DNA of 60,874 nucleotides from DAOVRD01 sp964521715 (GTDB lineage: Bacteria; Planctomycetota; Brocadiia; SM23-32), in NCBI GenBank assembly GCA_964521715.1, contig CAZFSS010000023.1:1-60874 (forward strand). Reading direction: 5' to 3'. The notes beneath the pieces are model-generated. The model was not told where the DNA came from. It saw only the letters and a list, made by a program, of their open reading frames with translations, and made no database searches. The first letter of the stretch is position 1, and each line of letters starts with the position of its first letter. Positions 17,515 through 25,224 of the stretch are shown here, one piece after another. Made by a program: the position numbers and the translations under genes.

Positions 17515-19863
17515 ATGCTCGCATTCCGCAGGCGGCGCATACGTGTTGCCGTCCTTGTCGCCCTTGTCCTGGCGGGTCCGTCATGCGCCTTCGCTCAGGG
17601 CGTCGACGCGCCACGTGTCGCGCTGAAGGGCGCGAACTGGACGGTCTATGTCGACCCCCAATCGCTGCGGGCAGCGGCGAGCGTGGGGGGGCAGGGGGAC
17701 GTGGAGCTGTCCGCAGGACAGACCGGACTGGGCCCCGTCGCCGCCCTGAGGCAGAGCGACCGGGAGGCGACCTTTGAGCTTCGCGACATGGCAGTGCGTG
17801 CTCTGTTCCGGCTGGAAGGCGGCGATCTGCTCGTGCATTTCGTGTCCGAACGGCCCGGACGGATGACCTGGCCCATCCTCCAGGGCGAGCCAGCTTCCCA
17901 GGCCTACATCCTGCCCCTGTTCGAAGGCAGCTACGTGCCCGCCGACAGCGCGGAATGGCGCGGGCTGCTGGACCAAATGCTGCCGGCCAGCACCATCGAA
18001 GGGCTCTCCATGCCGTTCTGGGGCGTGGACTGCCGGGGATATACGCTGACGTACGTGCTCACCAATCCGTTCGACAACGAGCTCGCCCTCGCCGGCGAGG
18101 GTCCCGGGATAGGCCTCAAGCTCACTCACGAGTTCAAGCCGAACTGGGAGACCAAGGAGTATGGCTTCGTCATCCGGCTCGGCGGTCCGTCGCCGGTGGA
18201 GCCCGCACGCCAGTACCGCAGATGGCTGATGGAGAGCGGTGAGTTCGTCACGCTTCAGGAGAAGATGAAGCGAGTCCCGGACGTCGAGAAGCTGCTCGGC
18301 GCCGCGCACGTCTACCTCTGGGGGAGCGACCTCATCAGCCGGCACGACGTGCTTGACTGGCAGGGGCTGGCAGAGGACGTCCTGGCGCAGGCGGAAGGCG
18401 GGCAGCCATCGCCCGGCAGGCGCGTGTGGGAACTGATGGACGCCGAAGTGCGCCAGGCTCTCAGCGAAGCCGCATCCGTGAAACGGCCCTATCTATACGC
18501 ACAGCGGCAACTTGCGGCTGGCCTGAGCGGCCTTCTCGAACGTCGCGACTTCTACGCGCAGGATGCCTGGCAGGGGGTCAACCTGCCCGCCGAAGCAACA
18601 AAGCTGCTCGAGGAAGGCACTGTCGAACTCGGTCAGGCCCGGCTTCGGCGGCTGAACTGCCTGCTGCTGGAGGCGGCCTTCCCGGGTCGGTTTGCGCCGA
18701 GCGAGCGGTGGGGCGACGGCGTGTCCGTGAAGATGATGGAGCGCCTCGCGGACGCGGGCTTCGATCGCCTCTGGCTTGGGCTGGGCGGCTGGGACGGCGC
18801 CCTCAGCCATCCCCAGGCCGTCAGGAAGGCCAAAGAGCTGGGCTACTTGATCGGCACTTACGACGCATACCACAGCATCCACCACCCCGACGAGGCCGAT
18901 ACGTGGCCGACGGCGCAGTTCGACCTCAGGCTCTACGAAACCGGTCCGGTGGTGCGCGCCGACGGCACGAAGGTGCCCGGCTTCCAGAAGAAGGGCTACG
19001 CGCTCAGCCCGATCGCGGCAAGGCCCTATGTCGAAGAGCGCGTAAGCCGCCTGATGAAAGCCTTCCCCGAGCCGCTCAACTCGTGGTTCATAGACTGCGA
19101 CGCCTACGGGGAGCTGTTCGACGACTACTCCGAGGCGCATCCGGCGACGCAGCAAGATGACATGCAGGCCCGGCTCGATCGCATGGCGTGGATCCGCGAC
19201 ACGTACAGCCTCGTGATCGGCTCGGAGAAAGGCGCGGCCTACTCCGTCCCCGTCATCCACTTCGCCCACGGCATGATGACGCCGGTCTTCGGTTGGGGAG
19301 ACGCCGACCTGCGCAGCAACAAGGAATCCGAGTTCTACCTGGGCGCCTGGTGGCCGCCCGACGCGCCGGCCGTGTTCGTGGAGCAAGTGCCGCTGAAGCC
19401 GCGGTACCGGACGTTGTGCTTCGACCCCCGCTTCCGGCTGCCTCTGTACGAGATCGTATTCCACGACGCAGTGGTGACGACGCATCATTGGAGTTCTGCG
19501 AGTCTGAAGTTCGCGGATCAGGTCGACACGGTGGAGCTTCTGGAGCTTCTCTACAACGTGCCCCCGCTGTACCACATGAACCTGGACGAGTTCGAGAAGC
19601 ACGGGGACAGGATCAGGGCCCACTACGGTTTCTTCTCGCCGCTGCACCGGGAGCTCGCCCTGCTGCCGATGATGGACTTCCAGTGGCTCACGCCGGACCG
19701 ATTGGTCCAACGGGCGGTCTTCGGCGACAGAGTCGAGCTGATTGCCAACTTCGGCGAAGGCCCCTTCGCATACGGGGGCGGCTCCGTCCCGCGGCGCAGC
19801 GTAGTGGCAAAGCGCCTCGGCACGGACGAGATGCGTGTCTACACTCCCGCGCCTTCGAGCTAG
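17515..19863 (+). CDS. Large secreted glycoside hydrolase, GH101/GH129-like
   Basis: The 782-residue product begins with a twin-Arg-rich signal peptide ending in CAFAQ. An N-terminal beta-sandwich (about 30-250) leads into a TIM barrel (about 400-700) with FDRLWLGLGGWDG, NSWFIDCDAYGELFDDYSE and LVIGSEKG. The Asp of WFIDCD and the Glu of GSEKG fit the nucleophile and acid/base pair described for endo-alpha-N-acetylgalactosaminidase-like families GH101 and GH129. I cannot assign one family. A C-terminal beta domain completes the enzyme. AGAGGAGG fixes the ATG. The frame is open far upstream because it shadows the DUF5060 gene on the other strand. Confidence 0.7.
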   Translation: MLAFRRRRIRVAVLVALVLAGPSCAFAQGVDAPRVALKGANWTVYVDPQSLRAAASVGGQGDVELSAGQTGLGPVAALRQSDREATFELRDMAVRALFRLEGGDLLVHFVSERPGRMTWPILQGEPASQAYILPLFEGSYVPADSAEWRGLLDQMLPASTIEGLSMPFWGVDCRGYTLTYVLTNPFDNELALAGEGPGIGLKLTHEFKPNWETKEYGFVIRLGGPSPVEPARQYRRWLMESGEFVTLQEKMKRVPDVEKLLGAAHVYLWGSDLISRHDVLDWQGLAEDVLAQAEGGQPSPGRRVWELMDAEVRQALSEAASVKRPYLYAQRQLAAGLSGLLERRDFYAQDAWQGVNLPAEATKLLEEGTVELGQARLRRLNCLLLEAAFPGRFAPSERWGDGVSVKMMERLADAGFDRLWLGLGGWDGALSHPQAVRKAKELGYLIGTYDAYHSIHHPDEADTWPTAQFDLRLYETGPVVRADGTKVPGFQKKGYALSPIAARPYVEERVSRLMKAFPEPLNSWFIDCDAYGELFDDYSEAHPATQQDDMQARLDRMAWIRDTYSLVIGSEKGAAYSVPVIHFAHGMMTPVFGWGDADLRSNKESEFYLGAWWPPDAPAVFVEQVPLKPRYRTLCFDPRFRLPLYEIVFHDAVVTTHHWSSASLKFADQVDTVELLELLYNVPPLYHMNLDEFEKHGDRIRAHYGFFSPLHRELALLPMMDFQWLTPDRLVQRAVFGDRVELIANFGEGPFAYGGGSVPRRSVVAKRLGTDEMRVYTPAPSS

Positions 19864-20068
19864 GCGCTGCTGCCGGAGCTCCCTTCGGCTCCGGGCCCGT
19901 CTCCGAGCGCCCGGCGCCGCCGCCAGGCCGACAGCCGGGTGGTTGAAACCCCAGAATACAGGCTGTAGAATCGCCGTGTCCCAAGGCGGCGGGCGAAGGG
20001 CTCGACCTCCCGATCGACGTTCTTGCCTGCGATCCGGCGGTGCGCGGACGTTCGAAAGGGGTTGCTTG
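19864..20068. other. Intergenic stretch between the large hydrolase and the inverted-repeat element
   Basis: No gene recognised. A minus-strand open frame here continues from the shadow of the next gene and has no start or domain of its own. Confidence 0.4.
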
Positions 20069-20233
20069 GAGCCCCTAACAGAACCCCACGCGTCGGCCCG
20101 AGGCCGAGCGAAGCGCCGCCATGCAAGGAGGGCGAAGGAGGCGATGCAGAGGCATAGCATCGCCGATGGAGCCCGACGCCGCAGGGCAGCGGTGCAGCCG
20201 GCCGAAGCCAGCAGGGGGTTCTGTTAGGAGCTC
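20069..20233. repeat. 165-bp element bounded by 19-bp inverted repeats
   Basis: The outer arms (20069-20087 and 20215-20233) match at 18 of 19 positions; the core is CTAACAGAACCCC against GGGGTTCTGTTAG. Inside is a second inverted repeat, GGCGATGC/GCATCGCC, and purine-rich GCAAGGAGGGCGAAGGAGG. The right arm ends just before the ribosome site of the next gene. It resembles a non-autonomous mobile element or a large structured RNA. Confidence 0.55.
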
Positions 20234-20249
20234 TGAGGGAGGAGTCCAG

Positions 20250-21653
20250 ATGAAGACGGTCTTCGGCGTCATCGTTGGCAACAGGGGCTTCTTCCCGGAC
20301 GTGCTGGCCGAGGAGGGCCGCAAGGACATACTCAGAGTGCTCGGCGAGATGGGCTGCCAGGCGGTGTGCCTGACTCCGGCGGACACTGCGTTCGGAACGG
20401 TCGAGACGAGGGAAGACGCGAAGAAGTGCGCCGCGCTCTTCAAACGGAACGCCCACAGGATCGACGGCGTGGTGGTAACCCTCCCCAACTTCGGCGACGA
20501 AAGGGGAGTGGCCGAGGCGTTGCGGATCGCCGACCTGCAGGTGCCCGTGCTTGTCCAGGCGACGCCTGACGATCCCGCCACGTGCCAGATCGGGCAGAGG
20601 CGCGACTCCTTCTGCGGCAAGATATCGGTCTGCAACAACCTGCGGCAGTACGAGATCCCCTTCACCCTGACCGAGACGCACACGGTTGCCGTGGACAGCG
20701 GCGCGTTCCGCAGGGACCTGGAGGGCTTCGCAGCGGTCTGCCGCGTGGTGAACGGGTTCCGCAACGTGCGCGTCGGCGCCTTTGGCGCGCGTCCAGCGGC
20801 GTTCAACACGGTTCGGTACAGCGAGAAGATCCTGGAGTCCCACGGCATCTCCGTGGAGACCATGGACCTGTCGGAGATCTTCGCCGCCGCCGGCAGGCTG
20901 CCCGATAGCGACGCACGCGTCGCCGACCAGGTCCTGGCCATCCGGGAGTACTGCGCCTGCGAAGGGGTCGAGGACGAGCACATTCTCCGGATGGCGAAGC
21001 TCGCCGTCGTGCTCACGGACATCATCGAGCAGAACGATCTGAAGGCCTGCGCCGTGCAGTGCTGGACGTCCATGCAGCAGAACTACGGCATCGTGCCCTG
21101 CACCGTCATGAGCATGCTGAGCAACTCGCTGATTCCCTCTGCGTGCGAGGTGGACGTCGGCGGCGCGCTGGCGATGTACGCCATGCAGCTCGCCTCGCAG
21201 ACCCCCAGCGCGCTGCTCGACTGGAACAACAACTACGCGGACGAGCCGGACAAGTGCGTGCTGTTCCACTGCAGCAACGCGCCGAAGCACTTCCTCGAAA
21301 GCCCCCGGATGACCATCCAGGACATCATCGCCGTCGACGTCGGCGCGGAGAATACGTACGGCGCCTGCGTCGGCCGCATACGGAGCGGGCCGATGACGTT
21401 CGCCCGTCTGATGACGGATGACGTCAACGGCGAGATATGCGCCTACATCGGCGAGGGCGAGTTCACGGACGACCCCGTGGACACCTTCGGCGGCTACGGT
21501 GTGGCCCGCATCGATGGCCTGCAACGGCTCCTCAAGGTCGTGTGCCGGGGCGGCTTCGAGCACCATGTCGCCGTGAGCCTGTCGAACTGCGCCGACGTGC
21601 TCTATGAAGCGTTCGCCAACTACCTGGGCTTCACTACCTATCACCACGCATGA
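20250..21653 (+). CDS. L-fucose/L-arabinose isomerase-fold protein (paralogue 2)
   Basis: A 467-residue paralogue of the protein at 13211-14629, with the same segments for metal binding: CEVDVGGALAM, LLDWNNNYADE, LFHCSNAPK and GFEHHVAV. GAGGGAGGAG precedes the ATG. It is the first gene of a run with an MDR dehydrogenase, araB and araD, and no classical L-arabinose isomerase is present. It is therefore the natural candidate for supplying L-ribulose or a similar ketose to AraB. That role is inference; the fold is well supported. Confidence 0.8.
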   Translation: MKTVFGVIVGNRGFFPDVLAEEGRKDILRVLGEMGCQAVCLTPADTAFGTVETREDAKKCAALFKRNAHRIDGVVVTLPNFGDERGVAEALRIADLQVPVLVQATPDDPATCQIGQRRDSFCGKISVCNNLRQYEIPFTLTETHTVAVDSGAFRRDLEGFAAVCRVVNGFRNVRVGAFGARPAAFNTVRYSEKILESHGISVETMDLSEIFAAAGRLPDSDARVADQVLAIREYCACEGVEDEHILRMAKLAVVLTDIIEQNDLKACAVQCWTSMQQNYGIVPCTVMSMLSNSLIPSACEVDVGGALAMYAMQLASQTPSALLDWNNNYADEPDKCVLFHCSNAPKHFLESPRMTIQDIIAVDVGAENTYGACVGRIRSGPMTFARLMTDDVNGEICAYIGEGEFTDDPVDTFGGYGVARIDGLQRLLKVVCRGGFEHHVAVSLSNCADVLYEAFANYLGFTTYHHA

Positions 21654-21693
21654 TCGATTCGCGGCTGGCCGCGGGCCGCGCCTGGAAATCGCG

Positions 21694-22743
21694 ATGAAAC
21701 GCATCCTGCTCGAATCGCCGCGCGAGTTCGCCGTCCGGGAGGCGCCGACGCCCGCGCCCGCTCCCGGCGAGGTGCTCGTCGCGATCAGGAAGGTCGGCAT
21801 CTGCGGCTCGGACATGGAGCTGTACCGCCAGTTCCGCATCGGCGAGATCAGGGCGGAGCGGCCGCACGTCATTGGTCACGAGTGCATGGGCGTGGTCGAA
21901 GCCGCAGGGGAGGGCGTTGACCAGGGTCTCGTGGGGGCGCGGGTCGCCGTCGAGCCCGCGATCTCCTGCGGGACCTGCGAGTGCTGCACGTCCGGCCGCC
22001 CGAACATCTGTCCGGACGTGCGGTTCCTGGGCCTGCCGCCGACGCACGGGGCCTTCCAGCAGTACATCGTCCATCCCGCGCACCTGGTGGAGCCCATCCC
22101 GGACGGCGTCAGCGATGAGGCCGCCGTCGTGCTCGAACCGATGGCCATCGCCCTGCACGCCGTCAACCTCGTCAAGGTCAGGCCGGGGCAGGACGTCGTG
22201 ATCCTGGGCACCGGCGTGCTCGGAACGTGCGTTCTGGCCCTTCTCTCGCTCTACAGGGGCGTGCGGACCGTCTGCGTGGACCTGATGCCGGACAGGCTGG
22301 AGCGGGCGGCCGCCATGGGCGCGGACGCCGTCGTCCGGCCCGATCCGGACGATGACGAGGCGGCGGCGCGCCAGGTCCTTGACGCCGTCGGGGGAGAAGG
22401 CGCCGACGTCGTGTTCGAATGCGCCGGCGCCCACCAGACGATGTGGAACATGTGCGAGGTGGCCGAGCCGGGCGCCCACATCGCCATCGTCGGCATCACG
22501 GAGGACGACAGGATCACGTTCTCTTCCGGCACCTCGCGCAGGAAGGGGCTGACGCTGCGGTTGGTGCGCCGCAGCCTTCGGACGCTGCCGGCGTGCATCG
22601 ACCTTGCCGCGCGCGGGCTGATCGAGCCCCAGGCGCTGGTGACCCACACCTTCGCGGCGGCCGACATCAGCGATGCCTTCCGGACCGTGGACGGCCACGC
22701 CGACGGAGTGCTGAAAGCCCTGGTGGACATGGACAGGTGGTGA
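21694..22743 (+). CDS. Zinc-dependent MDR alcohol/polyol dehydrogenase
   Basis: A 349-residue medium-chain dehydrogenase. The catalytic zinc ligands appear in VGICGSDMELY and GHECMGVV, the structural zinc site in CGTCECCTSGRPNIC (four cysteines), and the cofactor-binding motif as ILGTGVLGTCV. It resembles L-iditol/sorbitol and threonine dehydrogenases and would oxidise a sugar alcohol or related secondary alcohol with NAD(P). It begins 40 bases after the isomerase-fold gene and ends 31 bases before araB. Only a weak GGAAA precedes the ATG at 21694. Confidence 0.87.
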   Translation: MKRILLESPREFAVREAPTPAPAPGEVLVAIRKVGICGSDMELYRQFRIGEIRAERPHVIGHECMGVVEAAGEGVDQGLVGARVAVEPAISCGTCECCTSGRPNICPDVRFLGLPPTHGAFQQYIVHPAHLVEPIPDGVSDEAAVVLEPMAIALHAVNLVKVRPGQDVVILGTGVLGTCVLALLSLYRGVRTVCVDLMPDRLERAAAMGADAVVRPDPDDDEAAARQVLDAVGGEGADVVFECAGAHQTMWNMCEVAEPGAHIAIVGITEDDRITFSSGTSRRKGLTLRLVRRSLRTLPACIDLAARGLIEPQALVTHTFAAADISDAFRTVDGHADGVLKALVDMDRW

Positions 22744-22774
22744 ACGCCACGCAGGTTGGAGCGGAGAGACGCCG

Positions 22775-24463
22775 ATGAGCGGCAGCTACACGATGGGCCT
22801 GGACTTCGGCACGAACTCGGTCAGGGCCCTGATTGTCGACGTGGCGACCGGCAGGGAGATCGCGACGGCCGTCTGGGACTACCGCCGCGGAGAGGCGGGC
22901 GTCGTCCTGGATCCGAACGATCCCCACCTGGCCCGGCAGGACCCGGCGGACTACGTGGAGGGCGTGCAGGCTTGCATTCGCGACACGCTGCGCCTGGCCG
23001 CTCCGCAGAAGGGCTTCTCGCCGGAGCAGGTGATCGGCATTGGGGTGGACACGACGGGCAGCACGCCGCTGCCGGTGGATGAGGCGGGCGAGCCGCTTGC
23101 TTTCAAGGAGGAATTCGCGCGGAATCCGAACGCGCTGGCGTGGCTGTGGAAGGACCATACGGGCCACGCCGAGGCGGAGGAGGTCACGGAAGCCGCGTCC
23201 CGGCTCCGGCCCCATTACCTGGCCAAGTGCGGCGGCAAGTACTCCTCCGAGTGGTTCTGGTCGAAGGCGCTGCATTGCCTGCGAGTCGCCCCTGACGTCT
23301 TCGACGCGGCGTACACGTGGGTCGAGATGGCGGACTGGATTCCGGCGCTCCTCACCGGTACCCAGAGCCCGCACGTGCTGAAGCGCGGCATCTGCGCGGC
23401 CGGTCACAAGGCCATGTTCAATCCCTCCTGGGACGGCTATCCGGACGAGGAGTTCGTCGCGTCGCTGGACGGACGACTGGCGCGGCTGCGACGCACCCTC
23501 CCGAACAGAGCGTACAACGTCGCCGACTCGGCCGGAGGGCTGACGCGGCAATGGGCTGCGAAGCTCGGCCTGCCTTCCGGCACACCGGTTGCCATGGGCG
23601 CCTTCGACGCTCACCTGGGCGGCGTCGGCTCGGGCATCCGGCCCGGGATGCTGGTCAAGATCGTCGGGACGTCGACCTGCGACATGATGGTCAGCCCCCT
23701 CGACTCCGAGCTGGCGGACATACCGGGCCTGTGCGGGATCGTCCCCGAGTCGATACTGCCCGGCTACTTCGGCCTGGAGGCGGGCCAGTCAGCCGTGGGC
23801 GACATCTACAACTGGTTCGTCAACTCCATGGCGCCCGGCGGGAAGGCCACGGGCTCCCATGAGGCGCTGACCGAGGGAGCCCGGCAGCTCAAGCCCGGCC
23901 AGAGCGGGCTACTCGGCCTGGACTGGCACAACGGCAACCGCACCGTGCTGGTCGACCAGCGGCTCACGGGCCTCCTTCTCGGGATGACGCTGCACACCAC
24001 CCCCGCCGAGGTCTACCGCTCGCTGATCGAAAGCACCGCGTTCGGGGCCCGCGTCATCATGGAGCGCTTCGAGGAATATGGCCTGAAGGTGGGGCGCGTC
24101 CTGAACTGCGGCGGCATCTCCGTGAAGAACCCGCTGGTCATGCAGATCCACGCCGACGTGATGGGCAGGACCATGGAGGTCTCTCGCAGCGAGCAGACCT
24201 GCGCCCTGGGCGCGGCGATGGCGGGAGCCGTCGTCGCCGGCAAGAAGGCCGGCGGGCACGGCAGCTTCGATGAAGCCATCGAGGCCATGACGGGCGTGCG
24301 CGAGCAGCGTTACGCGCCCGATCCTGAAGCACACCGCGTCTATGAGCGGCTGTACCCGCTCTACAGGCGCCTGCACGACGTGTTCGGCACAAGGGGCTGC
24401 CGGGACAACCTGTACGACCTGATGAAAGAAGTCCAGACGATGCGCGACGAGGTCAGAGCGTGA
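22775..24463 (+). CDS. araB: Ribulokinase-type FGGY carbohydrate kinase
   Basis: A 562-residue FGGY kinase of the length usual for AraB. The phosphate loop MGLDFGTNSVRALIVD opens the protein, GVDTTGSTPLPVDE is the typical AraB substrate-side motif, and GTSTCDMMV and NCGGISVKNPLVMQI mark the second ATPase lobe. It phosphorylates L-ribulose to L-ribulose 5-phosphate. A GGAG-type site precedes the ATG, and its stop overlaps the start of araD, so the two are translationally coupled. Confidence 0.88.
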   Translation: MSGSYTMGLDFGTNSVRALIVDVATGREIATAVWDYRRGEAGVVLDPNDPHLARQDPADYVEGVQACIRDTLRLAAPQKGFSPEQVIGIGVDTTGSTPLPVDEAGEPLAFKEEFARNPNALAWLWKDHTGHAEAEEVTEAASRLRPHYLAKCGGKYSSEWFWSKALHCLRVAPDVFDAAYTWVEMADWIPALLTGTQSPHVLKRGICAAGHKAMFNPSWDGYPDEEFVASLDGRLARLRRTLPNRAYNVADSAGGLTRQWAAKLGLPSGTPVAMGAFDAHLGGVGSGIRPGMLVKIVGTSTCDMMVSPLDSELADIPGLCGIVPESILPGYFGLEAGQSAVGDIYNWFVNSMAPGGKATGSHEALTEGARQLKPGQSGLLGLDWHNGNRTVLVDQRLTGLLLGMTLHTTPAEVYRSLIESTAFGARVIMERFEEYGLKVGRVLNCGGISVKNPLVMQIHADVMGRTMEVSRSEQTCALGAAMAGAVVAGKKAGGHGSFDEAIEAMTGVREQRYAPDPEAHRVYERLYPLYRRLHDVFGTRGCRDNLYDLMKEVQTMRDEVRA

Positions 24464-25170
24464 TGCGGTTCGAGGAGCTGCGCCGCAAGGTCTACGATGC
24501 CAACATGGCCCTCGTCGACGCCGGACTCGTCCTGTTGACGTGGGGCAACGCGAGCGGCGTGGACCGCGAAGCGGCGGTCATGGCCATCAAGCCCAGCGGC
24601 GTGGACTACGAGGGCCTTAAGCCGGAGGACATCCCGCTGCTCTCGCTTGAGACGGGGCAGGTGCTCGACGGCGGGCTGCGCCCCTCTTCGGACAGCCCGA
24701 CCCATCTGGCGCTCTACCGCGGCTTCGAGTCGATCGGCGGCATCGTCCACACGCACTCGACGTATGCCACGAGCTGGGCGCAGGCGTGCCGTGAGATTCC
24801 GTGCCTCGGCACGACTCACGCCGATCACTTCTTCGGGCCCGTCCCCGTGACACGCCAGCTCAGCCGGGAGGAGATCGAGGGCGGCTACGAGCTGAACGCC
24901 GGCAAGGTCATCCTCGAGCGCTTCGGGCAAGGCAACCTGAATCCGGACGAGGTGCCGGCGGTCCTTCTGCCCGGCCACGGTCCCTTCGTGTGGGGTACCG
25001 ACGTGGACGGGGCCGTCCGCAATGCCATCGTGCTCGAAGAGGTCGCAAGGACCTCGCTTCAGGCCATCCTTCTCAACGAGGGCGTGGGCCCGATACCGCA
25101 GGCGCTGCTGGACAAGCACTTTCTCCGCAAGCATGGGCCGGGGGCGTACTACGGCCAGCGCGGCGAGTGA
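24460..25170 (+). CDS. araD: L-ribulose-5-phosphate 4-epimerase (class II aldolase family)
   Basis: A 236-residue class II aldolase/epimerase. Recognisable segments are LLTWGNASGVD, IKPSGVDYEGL, VHTHSTYATSWAQA (zinc histidines) and LPGHGPFVWG (a further zinc histidine). AraD converts L-ribulose 5-phosphate to D-xylulose 5-phosphate for the pentose phosphate pathway. The GTG at 24460 lies seven bases after GAGG; an ATG at 24463 overlaps the araB stop as TGATG and is the alternative start. Confidence 0.9.
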   Translation: MMRFEELRRKVYDANMALVDAGLVLLTWGNASGVDREAAVMAIKPSGVDYEGLKPEDIPLLSLETGQVLDGGLRPSSDSPTHLALYRGFESIGGIVHTHSTYATSWAQACREIPCLGTTHADHFFGPVPVTRQLSREEIEGGYELNAGKVILERFGQGNLNPDEVPAVLLPGHGPFVWGTDVDGAVRNAIVLEEVARTSLQAILLNEGVGPIPQALLDKHFLRKHGPGAYYGQRGE

Positions 25171-25224
25171 CCCGGCACATGATCCCGGGCCGGCTGCAAG
25201 CGCGGCGCGCGCAATTCCTTCGTC

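Noticed and set aside
19860..21872. A 670-codon minus-strand frame
   Set aside because: It mirrors the isomerase-fold gene in GC-rich codons and has no recognisable domain; the tail over 19860-20050 looks somewhat protein-like but has no start of its own.
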